Shown one piece after another: positions 37,232 through 45,130 of a stretch of DNA of 59,917 nt. Source of the DNA: an uncultured Bacteroidales bacterium (GTDB taxonomy: Bacteria; Bacteroidota; Bacteroidia; Bacteroidales; P3); the NCBI GenBank assembly GCA_900316515.1, contig ONDE01000016.1:1-59917 (forward strand), read 5' to 3'. The translations under genes were made by a program, and so were the position numbers. The notes below the pieces were generated by a model that did not search any database, was not told the DNA's origin, and saw only the letters and a program-made list of their open reading frames with translations. Positions within the stretch are counted from its first letter, which is position 1. Each line of letters opens with the position of its first letter.

Positions 37232-38524
37232 TCATTCAAAACTATACCCTATCCCTTCCGCGGGCGAACCATCTTGCAGTGTGTAGTCGTCGGCAGAAGG
37301 GTCGGTAAACATTGGATCTTCGTCCCAAGTGCCTCCACGAACTATGCTATGAACAAACTGCGCATCCATATCGTAGCCCTCCACTTGCGTCACTGCCACT
37401 TCGCCGCGCGCCCAACTACCGTAGACGATGCAATTGTTGAACACTGCACGCATATGGTTGGCATATGCCTCCGTTGGTGAAAGAAGGAAATAGTTGGACA
37501 CGATAACTGCTGCAGTGTCGCGGCTATGGTCGCGATAATTCCAGTAATCGGCAAATGTGCTGGAACTAAACCCATAATTACCACCACCGATAAGCACCAT
37601 GGAACTGAAGCAATCATAGACCAACAGGTTGTTGCCAGTAATAGTCGCATCCTGCCCTATAATGCCGGCATCTGAGCAGTTTCGTATAATGGTGTTACTC
37701 ACTGCAAGTTGCGACCCAGGGTAGCAACGCAAACCGCCTTCAGCATTCTCGACCACAGCATGGTTTACTACATTGCCGACACTATAGTTGTAGAACCACA
37801 CCGTCTGCCACTGCCCCGGCATATTGCGGTACCAGGGGTCGTGACGCAGCGATGTGAGGAGTATCGGCTGGTCGGCAGTTCCATTGGCCACAAGTGAGGC
37901 ATTACTGTCAATAATAATCATGGCGCCATCGGCAAAATGCAACTCGTCTCCTGGCTGCAAGATTAGCGTATTGCCATCAAGCACCGCAGCAGGGTCAAGG
38001 AACACATGTGGACGGTCGTGGCGCCAAGAGGCACAATCTATGCGGCAAAACCACGACGAGTCGTCGTCAGCCGCTATCCGATGATACACAGCATTGCGCC
38101 CCCATGCTGCCAACGGCAGGTATTGTCCATTGCTGAAAAGTATGGAGTCCGTGCAAATGAACGGCTCTGCATCGTCGTTAGGATTGATGTTGGCCTGCAC
38201 GAAAATGAAAAGACTGTCTCCTGCCTGCAGTTCCACATGTCGCGCCACCATAGCGGTATCTCCATCGACATTTATACGGAAACGGCTCTGCCGGCCTTGC
38301 TTGAGGGTAATGGCCGAAAGCTCTATGTCGCTCGTTGAGCGGTTATAGACTTTCACCTGCTGAGTGATGGTGCCTACCGTTGTAAAGACAGTGTCGAAAC
38401 AGACCGTGTCTGCCGAGAATTCAAGGCGTACCGATTTCTCGTCGGCGTAACCATCCTTAACACACGACATTGTGCACAGCGGCAATATCGTGGAGACAAC
38501 AAGAATGGCCAACAATCTGCGCAT
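37232..38524 (-). CDS. Lipoprotein with right-handed beta-helix domain
   Basis: The 430-residue product carries a lipoprotein signal peptide with lipobox LCTMSCVKDG (Cys near 21). After an Ig-like beta domain (about 30-130, VRLEFSADTVCFDTVFTTVGT) comes a parallel beta-helix-like stretch with regular short strands and NTIIRNCSDAGIIG, LLVYDCFSSM, FNNCIVYG spacing, as in Bacteroidota right-handed parallel beta-helix lipoproteins of unknown role. No polysaccharide-lyase catalytic residues could be identified. It lies six bases after the M64 peptidase and upstream of ruvA on the same strand, so it is probably co-transcribed with them. Surface location is inferred. Confidence 0.75.
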   Translation of the reverse strand: MRRLLAILVVSTILPLCTMSCVKDGYADEKSVRLEFSADTVCFDTVFTTVGTITQQVKVYNRSTSDIELSAITLKQGRQSRFRINVDGDTAMVARHVELQAGDSLFIFVQANINPNDDAEPFICTDSILFSNGQYLPLAAWGRNAVYHRIAADDDSSWFCRIDCASWRHDRPHVFLDPAAVLDGNTLILQPGDELHFADGAMIIIDSNASLVANGTADQPILLTSLRHDPWYRNMPGQWQTVWFYNYSVGNVVNHAVVENAEGGLRCYPGSQLAVSNTIIRNCSDAGIIGQDATITGNNLLVYDCFSSMVLIGGGNYGFSSSTFADYWNYRDHSRDTAAVIVSNYFLLSPTEAYANHMRAVFNNCIVYGSWARGEVAVTQVEGYDMDAQFVHSIVRGGTWDEDPMFTDPSADDYTLQDGSPAEGIGYSFE

Positions 38525-38530
38525 AAACAG

Positions 38531-39766
38531 TTATTTGGTATACAATCGGAAGATTTCTTCCAGTCGTTTCATACAAACTGGGCAGAAAGGCGCATAGTCG
38601 CGCATCATACAGTGCATCGTGGGCCGGTAGACACCCTTGGCGCTGTAACCCGCACCCTCATAGACGCCAAGCGGACCACATTCGGCTTTGGGTACATCTT
38701 TATTATCCGGTGTAGGCACTGGGGTTCCCTGGGGCAACATCGATTTCCATTTGCTGTCGAAATCCTTCAGATTTGTTATATTGGGTTCCAAAGGCTCGTA
38801 GCTGGTGCGGTGCAGGTCAGCATAACTGAGGTCTTCGTCGACATATTCGTCGGCAAGGCCACCGAAATGGTGGCCGAACTCATGGGGAAGCACATACTCT
38901 GCCATACGGTGCATCGAACTTACAGCATAAAAATTATAAATAGCACCGCCGCCATATGTCTCGTTGTTCACCATGATGATGATAAAGTCGCATGGCGTCA
39001 TGCCTATGAGGTCGTGCAAACGGTGTACACTGAAGGTCATCAGGTAGCGATCGATGCCAAAGGTGTTGTAGTCGGCCTCCACATCGCCCACCACACCGTA
39101 AACGTTGAAGTCCTGACGGTGACTGGCGAAGGGTTCCTTGCCGAAGAGTATCTCTTTCATGCGGTAGAAGTCGACACCCACCTTCTGGGGCAACTCGTCA
39201 CCGTAGCCTTGGGCCACTATGACCACATCGATTTTCTTCGCCGGATCGCCATGGACTTCCAGTGTACGGTTCTCACCAACCTTCATGTTGTATTCTAACT
39301 TGGTCGTAGAAGGATTGAAGTCCACCACAGTGGCATCTACAAAATGCATCTGCTTGTCTCGTTTCTGCAACGCCACCTTCACTGCACGCTTGGGCATAGG
39401 CACCAGCAAAGTCTCTTCAAACGACGCCTTCACTCCCTGCTTGCCCCTGGGCGTATCTTTGTATTCACGAAACAGATTGCTATAGCAACGCGAATAAATC
39501 TCTTTTCCGCTGCGGGCATCACGAAGCACCACACGATAGTCACCGTTATCAAAGGGGTCTATCAATTGTGTATGCGAACCATGCCACGCATTTTCTCGGT
39601 CTACCCAGCGCGTCACCCACACCGTGTCACCTTTAGCCGACCCCTCTCGCACACAATCAATACACAACGTACCACCGCTGAAATACTTTCCAAACGACAC
39701 ACGCTGAGCCCCGGAGGACATAGGCAGCAACAACAGCACCAATATTGCTATTATCCTTGTTTTCAT
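38531..39766 (-). CDS. Secreted M64 family zinc metallopeptidase
   Basis: The 411-residue protein starts MKTRIIAILVLLLLPMSSGA, a signal peptide ending SGAQ; a start six codons upstream is less likely. The zinc motif HEFGHHFGGLADEY (near residues 294-307, HExxHxxxxxxD) identifies the IgA-peptidase M64 family; the upstream GGAIYNFYAV segment and a cysteine-containing C-terminus (MHCMMRDYAPFCPVCMKRLEE) are as in Bacteroidota members, and the N-terminal half is the M64 N-domain. Secreted or periplasmic; whether it cleaves IgA is unknown. It heads the peptidase - beta-helix lipoprotein - ruvA group and is divergent from tsaC. Confidence 0.85.
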   Translation of the reverse strand: MKTRIIAILVLLLLPMSSGAQRVSFGKYFSGGTLCIDCVREGSAKGDTVWVTRWVDRENAWHGSHTQLIDPFDNGDYRVVLRDARSGKEIYSRCYSNLFREYKDTPRGKQGVKASFEETLLVPMPKRAVKVALQKRDKQMHFVDATVVDFNPSTTKLEYNMKVGENRTLEVHGDPAKKIDVVIVAQGYGDELPQKVGVDFYRMKEILFGKEPFASHRQDFNVYGVVGDVEADYNTFGIDRYLMTFSVHRLHDLIGMTPCDFIIIMVNNETYGGGAIYNFYAVSSMHRMAEYVLPHEFGHHFGGLADEYVDEDLSYADLHRTSYEPLEPNITNLKDFDSKWKSMLPQGTPVPTPDNKDVPKAECGPLGVYEGAGYSAKGVYRPTMHCMMRDYAPFCPVCMKRLEEIFRLYTK

Positions 39767-39850
39767 ATCCTCTATTAACGACACACACGGTTAATTATTG
39801 CATTAAATACATTTTTTAAGCCAAAAACGCATTATTTAGGTTTTTTTATG

Positions 39851-39858
39851 TACCTTTG
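39851..39858 (+). promoter_or_regulatory. -7 element (TACCTTTG) of the tsaC-panC operon
   Basis: TACCTTTG is an exact TAnnTTTG box 24 bases upstream of the tsaC start, in the AT-rich divergent gap to the M64 gene. The -33 region is T-rich without a clear TTTG. Confidence 0.6.
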
Positions 39859-39881
39859 CACCCCGAAAAAGTGTCGTAACA

Positions 39882-40502
39882 ATGATAGTAAAACTATACA
39901 ATGACAACCCTAACATACGGGAGGTGAGGCGTGTAGCCGACACCCTGCGCAGTGGCGAAGTGGTCATCCTGCCCACCGACACACTCTACGCTTTCGCCGC
40001 CAGCATGGAGCACAAGAAAGCTGTCGAGGAGATAGCGCTGCTCAAAGGGTTCAAACTCAAGCAGGCAAAATACTCGATGCTCTGCTCGTCGCTGAGCCAA
40101 GCCTCTGAGTTTTTCCGCACCATCGACCGCGATACCTTCGCGCTGCTAAAGCAATGTCTGCCTGGCCCATTCACCTTCATCATGGAGGCCGCTGGCAGCG
40201 TGCCGCGCAATTTCCAACACCAGAACCACACCATCGGCATCCGCGTGCCCGACAGCGCCATCACCCGCGCCATAATCGAGGAACTGGGCATGCCTCTGAT
40301 AGCCACCTCGGTGCGCCCAATCGGTGAAGAGGATGGCGAAATAGAGAACTACACCGATCCCGACCTCATCCACGACCGTTTCGGGTCGCGAGTGGCTATG
40401 GTCATCGACGGCGGACTGGCCGACGCCGACCCCTCGACGGTGGTCGACTGCAGCGACGGCATTGAAATAATACGCCAAGGGAAAGGCGTGATAGACCTAT
40501 GA
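39882..40502 (+). CDS. tsaC: L-threonylcarbamoyladenylate synthase (TsaC/Sua5/YrdC family)
   Basis: The 206-residue enzyme makes threonylcarbamoyl-AMP from threonine, bicarbonate and ATP for the t6A modification of tRNAs. The YrdC fold is recognisable from GEVVILPTDTLYAFAAS, the basic KGFKLKQAKYSML segment, QCLPGPFTFIMEA, GIRVPDSAITRAIIEELG and the closing DPSTVVDCSDGIEIIRQGKG. Length is that of the short TsaC form rather than Sua5. It shares an ATGA overlap with the next gene, and panC follows, making a three-gene plus-strand operon behind a TACCTTTG promoter. Confidence 0.93.
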   Translation: MIVKLYNDNPNIREVRRVADTLRSGEVVILPTDTLYAFAASMEHKKAVEEIALLKGFKLKQAKYSMLCSSLSQASEFFRTIDRDTFALLKQCLPGPFTFIMEAAGSVPRNFQHQNHTIGIRVPDSAITRAIIEELGMPLIATSVRPIGEEDGEIENYTDPDLIHDRFGSRVAMVIDGGLADADPSTVVDCSDGIEIIRQGKGVIDL

Positions 40503-40963
40503 GATTGACCATCCAAAGCGGCGACCGTTTCTACAACGGACATACGGGGTGCCTCACCCGCCTGTTATTGCTGTCCATAGCTGTCATGGTGGGGGCTTGG
40601 CTCCTGCCGGGTGTAGGTGTATCCTCGTTCTGGGCCGTGCTGCTCACCGCGGTGGTCATATCGCTGCTCGACAACCTTGTGCGCCCAATCCTCATCGTCG
40701 TAACCCTGCCTGTCACGGCCATCACTCTCGGGCTATTCCTCTTTGTAATCAATGCCGTAATCATACTAATGGCCTCGGCCATCGTCGATGGATTCAAGGT
40801 CGACAACTTCGGTTCAGCCCTGCTCTTCAGCCTTATCCTTACCGCCGTCAACTACCTCCTCGAACTACCCAATAAATACCTCAACCGCAAGGAACTCCAA
40901 GAAAAGCAAGACGACGACACCGACGACGACGGTTTCACTCCCTACGAAGAAATAAAAGACTAA
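40499..40963 (+). CDS. Small membrane protein of the phage holin 4 superfamily (PF04020-like)
   Basis: The 154-residue protein has four hydrophobic helices (LLLLSIAVMVGAWLLPGV, FWAVLLTAVVISLLDNLV, PVTAITLGLFLFVINAVIIL, ALLFSLILTAVNYLL) with the conserved N.VRPIL between helices 2 and 3 and a short acidic C-terminal tail (DDDTDDDGFTPYEE). The family is called phage holin for historical reasons, but members are chromosomal and widespread, and no phage genes are near. Function is unknown. It overlaps tsaC by four bases (ATGA) and precedes panC by six, so it is translated as part of that operon. Confidence 0.8.
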   Translation: MRLTIQSGDRFYNGHTGCLTRLLLLSIAVMVGAWLLPGVGVSSFWAVLLTAVVISLLDNLVRPILIVVTLPVTAITLGLFLFVINAVIILMASAIVDGFKVDNFGSALLFSLILTAVNYLLELPNKYLNRKELQEKQDDDTDDDGFTPYEEIKD

Positions 40964-40969
40964 CACAAT

Positions 40970-41875
40970 ATGAAACAGATCCAGAAAGCCGCCGACCTGC
41001 AACAGGCCGTGCACGAAGCAAAAGATAAAGGCCTCGAGATAGGCCTCGTACCCACCATGGGCGCCCTCCACGAGGGTCACCTCTCGCTCATCGAGCGTGC
41101 ACTGAAAGAGAACGACCTCGTCGTGGTCTCTCTCTTCGTCAATCCCATCCAGTTCAACAACAAGGAAGACCTCGAGAAGTACCCCCGCACCATCGATGCC
41201 GACCTGGAGTTAATTAAGAATTTAGAATTAAGAATTAAGAATGAGGCCAAAGCCTCTGCACTTCTGGCTTTCACACCCACAGTCAACGAGATGTATCCCG
41301 ACGGCGAACCCAAGGAGGTCTACCATTTCGGGCCCATCGAGGAGGTCATGGAAGGACCGCGCCGTCCGGGCCACTTCAGCGGCGTCGCCGTGGTGGTGCG
41401 CCGTCTGTTCGACCTCGCACAGCCCCACCGCGCCTACTTCGGCGAGAAGGACTACCAGCAGATTGCCGTCATCCGCAACCTGCTGGAGCAGATAAAATAT
41501 CCTATCGAACTGGTCCCCTGCCCCATCGTGCGTGCCGACGACGGCCTTGCCCTCAGCAGCCGCAACATGCGCCTCTCCCCTGCCGCCCGCCAGATGGCCC
41601 CCGCCATCAACGCCACCCTCGAGCAGGCCGCCGAGATGGCCGAATACGAGGAGGTCGACGACGTGAAGGAGTGGGTGCTCGACACCCTCGCCTCCTACCA
41701 CGAGATTAACGACAGCCCCAACGGCCTCAAGTTCGAACCCGAATACTTCGAGATTGTCGACGCCATCACCCTCCAACCCATCGCCGACTGGGACGAAGCC
41801 GGCGAGCTCGGTGCCGTGGGCTGCATCGCCGTCTGGCTCGACGGCGTACGCCTGATAGACATAGTGAAGTTCTAA
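40970..41875 (+). CDS. panC: Pantothenate synthetase
   Basis: The 301-residue enzyme joins pantoate and beta-alanine with ATP to give pantothenate. Motifs: PTMGALHEGHLSLI (HIGH-type), FVNPIQFNNKEDLEKYPRT, GPRRPGHFSGVAVVVRRLF, YFGEKDYQQ and ALSSRNMRLS. After YPRTIDADLE it carries about ten extra residues relative to Bacteroides homologues (IKNLELRIKN...), encoded by the seven-base tandem array at 41208-41243. The insertion is in frame, in a loop before the EMYP segment, and the later motifs are intact, so the enzyme is likely functional. A palindromic array follows the stop codon. Confidence 0.93.
   Translation: MKQIQKAADLQQAVHEAKDKGLEIGLVPTMGALHEGHLSLIERALKENDLVVVSLFVNPIQFNNKEDLEKYPRTIDADLELIKNLELRIKNEAKASALLAFTPTVNEMYPDGEPKEVYHFGPIEEVMEGPRRPGHFSGVAVVVRRLFDLAQPHRAYFGEKDYQQIAVIRNLLEQIKYPIELVPCPIVRADDGLALSSRNMRLSPAARQMAPAINATLEQAAEMAEYEEVDDVKEWVLDTLASYHEINDSPNGLKFEPEYFEIVDAITLQPIADWDEAGELGAVGCIAVWLDGVRLIDIVKF
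41208..41243. repeat. In-frame heptad array inside panC
   Basis: AAGAATT, TAGAATT, AAGAATT, AAGAATG preceded by GTTAATT. Its AT-richness contrasts sharply with the GC-rich panC coding sequence on both sides, so it looks inserted. Confidence 0.85.
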
Positions 41876-41908
41876 TCCTAGAACGCTATCATCTCACCTA
41901 TTTCCTCG

Positions 41909-41972
41909 GTATTTCTTCAGTGTTTCTTCAGTGTTTCTTCAGTCATCCACTGAAGAAACACTGAAGAAATAC
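41909..41972. repeat. Palindromic eleven-base array after panC
   Basis: Three direct units of TGTTTCTTCAG are followed by two inverted units. Arms 41909-41932 and 41949-41972 are perfect 24-base inverted repeats with a 16-base spacer; a second register pairs with a five-base loop. It sits between the convergent ends of panC and the 42001 gene. It could terminate transcription from both sides, but there is no T-run. Confidence 0.85.
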
Positions 41973-42000
41973 TAGTAACTTACTGAATAACAGAGGGCGT

Positions 42001-42690
42001 CTACTGGTAGCTGGCCAGCAGGTAGCGGTTTTCGTGGTCGATTAGGGCCGCAGGCATGTTTATCTTCTTCACCTTGGGCGGGAAGCCTATACCGAAACCC
42101 ACGCAGATGGAGGCCATGGCATAGGTGATGCCGTGGTGCTTGCCGAGGTCGATGTCTGATGGCAGTCCCAGGTCGCGGTCGAACATCATGGCGCCGCCGA
42201 CACGGGCGGTGAGCGAGAGGAACATATTATCTTTCAGATAGTAGCGCATGCCCGCCTCGAAGGCAGCGCTGATGCCATACTGTGTTGCAGCAAGGTCGCT
42301 GCCGTTATGGCTGAAGCGGTTGCTCTGTATGGCAAATCCGGTGGCCACGCCGCCGAAGAGCTCGAGGCGCGGCCCCACCATGGCCGAACGGCGCACCACT
42401 ATCGAGAGGTCGCGCATGGCGATGTCCTCGTCGGCCACGCCGGTACGGATGTCAGTGAGGCTGTAGCGCAGCCCCAACTCCAGACTGCTGTCGCGCATGC
42501 CCAGCGACAGCGCCGCCGTGGGTGCCATGAACGCCCTGTCGTTGGCGCCGGCAAGCGACAGGCGCGGATAATTGAAATAGCTGCTTACGCCCATCTCAGC
42601 GCCGAAGGTGAAGCGCCATGGGTTGCCGCCCTGAGCAGCAGCCGTGGCCACCGCCAGCACGGCGGCGAAGAAGATGAAAAAACGTTTCAT
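42001..42690 (-). CDS. Predicted outer-membrane beta-barrel protein
   Basis: The 229-residue product has a signal peptide (MKRFFIFFAAVLAVATAAAQ) followed by alternating amphipathic strands with many Gly and aromatic residues (FTFGAEMGVSSYF, ELGLRYSL, FLSLTARVGGAMMF, MASICVGFGIGF), as in small eight- to ten-strand barrels. I recognise no named family. It is the last gene of a set led by an ECF sigma factor and lies 12 bases after another barrel gene. Substrate or role unknown. Confidence 0.6.
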   Translation of the reverse strand: MKRFFIFFAAVLAVATAAAQGGNPWRFTFGAEMGVSSYFNYPRLSLAGANDRAFMAPTAALSLGMRDSSLELGLRYSLTDIRTGVADEDIAMRDLSIVVRRSAMVGPRLELFGGVATGFAIQSNRFSHNGSDLAATQYGISAAFEAGMRYYLKDNMFLSLTARVGGAMMFDRDLGLPSDIDLGKHHGITYAMASICVGFGIGFPPKVKKINMPAALIDHENRYLLASYQ

Positions 42691-42702
42691 ATCGTGTCTT
42701 AT

Positions 42703-43608
42703 TTACCGCAGCATCCAGTTGAAGCCCACAAGGGCGTTGGTTTCCAGCGTACCCATGCTCTGTTGCATGATGAAGCCGGCTGCCAATCCACACTGTGCCT
42801 TAATCTGCAGGTTGGGCGTGGCCTGCCACAGCACCTCGGCGGTGCCTCCGACATTCTCCATGCCGAAGCTCACCATCAGCTTATCGGTGGCCAGCCAACG
42901 GGCCATGATATTGAACTGGAATGGTTTGTCGCTTTGCCTAGCATAGACAGTATTAGTGCCCAGAAGGCGGTCTTTCCCAAAAGCGTAGCTCAATCCGTAG
43001 TCGAGCACCCAACGGCTGCCCAGATGGTTGCGGAACTGGAAGCCCAGCACCACTGACTTGCCACCACCAGGAGTGTCCCAACCGTGATTAGAATATCTAA
43101 CCAGCTGATGGCTATATACCAAACTAGCCGACACCTGCGGCACCCAGCCTAGGCCACCCTCATATATCAGCATCTTCACTCCCAGCATGGGGTTGAGCAT
43201 CGGCATAGTATCAGAGTATACAACACCTGAAGAGAAATCATAGCGGTATCGAATGTCGGCACCCGACAGACCTGCCATCAGTTCGAAGCGGTTGCCTAGA
43301 CCATAGCGCAGCGTAAGGCCTCCACCGAGTTCACGATAGAAATGATGCTCCATAACAAGCTCCATTGCCTTGGAATCATAAGTACCTATAGTGATTTGAT
43401 CGTACATATTTAGTTTATACCACGTGGCCGCACCGCTCAACTGCAGATGGCCCTTGCCCACGGTGTTTGGTCCTGTGGTGCGGAGCAGCGGGTTGGTGTC
43501 GGCCACCTGCGGCGGCTCGAGGAGGTTGATCTGTGCCTGGGCTGTGCCGAGCAGGGTTGTCGCGGCAAAGAAAACGATAGCGGCAATGGTGTGCTTTATT
43601 GTCTTCAT
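42703..43608 (-). CDS. Transporter-like outer-membrane beta-barrel (MetA-pathway/phenol family-like)
   Basis: The 301-residue product starts with a signal peptide (MKTIKHTIAAIVFFAATTLLGTAQA) and then TGPNTVGKGHLQLSGAATWYK..., alternating strands such as GGGLTLRYGLGNRFELMAGL and a final FQFNIMARWLATDKLMVSFG. The arrangement resembles the putative transporter barrel family PF13557; I would not infer phenol metabolism. It lies between two other barrel genes in the same transcript. A minus-strand TATATTTG box (complement of 43633-43640) about 25 bases upstream could give extra transcription but overlaps the preceding gene's end. Confidence 0.65.
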   Translation of the reverse strand: MKTIKHTIAAIVFFAATTLLGTAQAQINLLEPPQVADTNPLLRTTGPNTVGKGHLQLSGAATWYKLNMYDQITIGTYDSKAMELVMEHHFYRELGGGLTLRYGLGNRFELMAGLSGADIRYRYDFSSGVVYSDTMPMLNPMLGVKMLIYEGGLGWVPQVSASLVYSHQLVRYSNHGWDTPGGGKSVVLGFQFRNHLGSRWVLDYGLSYAFGKDRLLGTNTVYARQSDKPFQFNIMARWLATDKLMVSFGMENVGGTAEVLWQATPNLQIKAQCGLAAGFIMQQSMGTLETNALVGFNWMLR

Positions 43609-43629
43609 AGTATCAGTTGTTTCTATTTG

Positions 43630-44385
43630 TTACAAATATACTGTCATTCCGGCAAGGTAGAGGTCGCTGCCAGTCACCGGGTCGCGGTAGGAGGGCAACA
43701 GGTTGGCGAAGAAGCGCACGCCGTGTATCAAGCCCAGCACGTCGGTCGAAAAGGTGACGCCCACTTCCAGCTTCCACCGTAGCAGCGACTCGGTATGGTG
43801 GCTAACCTGGTTGACATCGTTAATGCCGATGCTACCGTCACCGTCGTTGCGCTCAGCATAAGACCTGTTCAGGAATAAGTTGTTGCCTAAGGCATAGCCT
43901 GCAAAGAGGTCGCCAGTCACGGCTAGCAGTCTTTTCTCGTGGGGCCAAGGGTACCACGTGGCCTGCACAGGGATGCCCAAATGGAAGAAGTATGTGAAAT
44001 AGTGCTGCTTGCCATTGAAGGTCTCACAAAACTCTAGCCCGTTGGCATAGATGTAACCATTGCCGTCATCGACCTCATGCCAGTCTACGTTGTAGTGCAG
44101 CGGATTGAAGGTAAAGTCAAGCCGCGCACCTGTGGAGAGGCGCCAATGGGGCGACACATCGTATTGTAACAACAGCGGCACCTGCATCATTAATCCGTAC
44201 TTGGAGTAGTAGGGCGAGAACTGGTTGTCGGTGGTGTATAGGTTGACGCCCGCCGAGAATCCCAGCACCAGCATGGTGCGGTGTTGTTCGTCCAACCGTG
44301 CCACGGTGTCGTCCACCACGCTCTGCTGCGCATTGGCAGCAGTAGCGAGAACAACAGCGGCAAGTATTATCATTACACGTTTCAT
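43630..44385 (-). CDS. Predicted outer-membrane beta-barrel protein
   Basis: The 251-residue product has a signal peptide (MKRVMIILAAVVLATAANAQ) and a body of alternating strands (TMLVLGFSAGVNLYTT, LRLDFTFNP-type segments, YFFHLGIPVQATWYPW, LLAVTGDLFAGYALG, GVRFFANLLPSYRDP) ending in MTVYL. Not assigned to a named family; porin or lipid-binding barrels of the outer membrane protein beta-barrel class are likely relatives. Its leader begins with an octad array carrying the ACAATACC end seen in the four-helix-bundle cassettes, 24 bases before its start codon. It follows the probable anti-sigma gene. Confidence 0.6.
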   Translation of the reverse strand: MKRVMIILAAVVLATAANAQQSVVDDTVARLDEQHRTMLVLGFSAGVNLYTTDNQFSPYYSKYGLMMQVPLLLQYDVSPHWRLSTGARLDFTFNPLHYNVDWHEVDDGNGYIYANGLEFCETFNGKQHYFTYFFHLGIPVQATWYPWPHEKRLLAVTGDLFAGYALGNNLFLNRSYAERNDGDGSIGINDVNQVSHHTESLLRWKLEVGVTFSTDVLGLIHGVRFFANLLPSYRDPVTGSDLYLAGMTVYL

Positions 44386-44408
44386 ATCAATGTCATTTAT
44401 GTATATTT

Positions 44409-44450
44409 GGTATTGTCTTAACTTCTTAACTCCTTAACTTCTTAACTCCT
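44409..44450 (-). repeat. Octad array with solo ACAATACC cassette end
   Basis: Plus strand: GGTATTGT at 44409-44416 (minus ACAATACC), then CTTAACTT, CTTAACTC, CTTAACTT, CTTAACTC. The junction GTTAAGACAATACC is identical to that of cassette 1 (21156-21170). No four-helix-bundle gene follows; the next gene is a barrel protein, and no matching opposite arm was found after it. Confidence 0.85.
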
Positions 44451-44455
44451 AATAT

Positions 44456-45130
44456 TCACAGAATATTCAGCGCCAACATCGTGCCGTCCATCTTGCTAGG
44501 CTCGTGGCGCCGGAAGATGTTCTTAAAAATGCTCGCACGCTTGGGCTTGCGCACCTCGGCAGGGGCGACAGGCTGTTCTGACGTATTGCTGACTGACACT
44601 ATCGGTGCGGCGACAGCGTCAACCGGTTCGGCCTGCACTATGGGGGCAGGCTCGGGCACGACGGCCTCCTCTATGATTATCACCGTATCCCGTTCCTCAA
44701 CAACAGGTGCTTTCTCGGATTCCGGCTCTGCCTGCACCTCCTCGGCAACATATTCCTCCACTACCTCCGTAGACACAACATGGCGCTGCTTGCGTACCGG
44801 CTGCGACTCGGCAGGAGTTACAGCAGGTGCAACGGCCACGGTGTCTGCGGCCACAGGTATCACCTCCGGCACTTCGGCTTGCGCCACAAGGTTGTCATCC
44901 ACAGTGTTGTCGGTAGGGATGAACCAGATGCGCACGGCGGTGCCGATGAAGAACAGCACGCAGGCTGCGGCAGCCACCCGGGCTCCCCACCACCAGAATC
45001 CGTGCCTGTTGGCGCCAGCCATGCTGTCGACCATGGCGGCCAGCTCGTCCTGTCGGCGCGCGTCGCGTCCGGCATGCTCCACTTCGGCCAGCAGACCTTC
45101 AAGGTCCAGTTTATGTTTATCGTTGTTCAT
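44456..45130 (-). CDS. Probable anti-sigma factor, single membrane span
   Basis: The 224-residue protein has a charged cytoplasmic N-terminus of about 48 residues (LEGLLAEVEHAGRDARRQDE), one membrane helix (ARVAAAACVLFFIGTAVRIW, about 50-70) and a long Pro/Glu/Val-rich outer region (EVVEEYVAEEVQAEPESEK, VVPEPAPIVQAEPVDAV). It overlaps the ECF sigma gene by 14 bases, the usual place for a membrane anti-sigma factor. The recognised FecR or zinc-binding anti-sigma motifs are absent, so the role is inferred from position and topology. A gene for a periplasmic spacer protein is the alternative. Confidence 0.55.
   Translation of the reverse strand: MNNDKHKLDLEGLLAEVEHAGRDARRQDELAAMVDSMAGANRHGFWWWGARVAAAACVLFFIGTAVRIWFIPTDNTVDDNLVAQAEVPEVIPVAADTVAVAPAVTPAESQPVRKQRHVVSTEVVEEYVAEEVQAEPESEKAPVVEERDTVIIIEEAVVPEPAPIVQAEPVDAVAAPIVSVSNTSEQPVAPAEVRKPKRASIFKNIFRRHEPSKMDGTMLALNIL

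Noticed and set aside
40499..40963. Prophage remnant suggested by the holin-like family name
   Set aside because: The family is chromosomal and common; it is translationally coupled to tsaC and no other phage gene is nearby.
43633..43640. Internal promoter TATATTTG before the 42703-43608 gene
   Set aside because: It overlaps the end of the upstream gene and lacks a -33 box; kept only as a remark.
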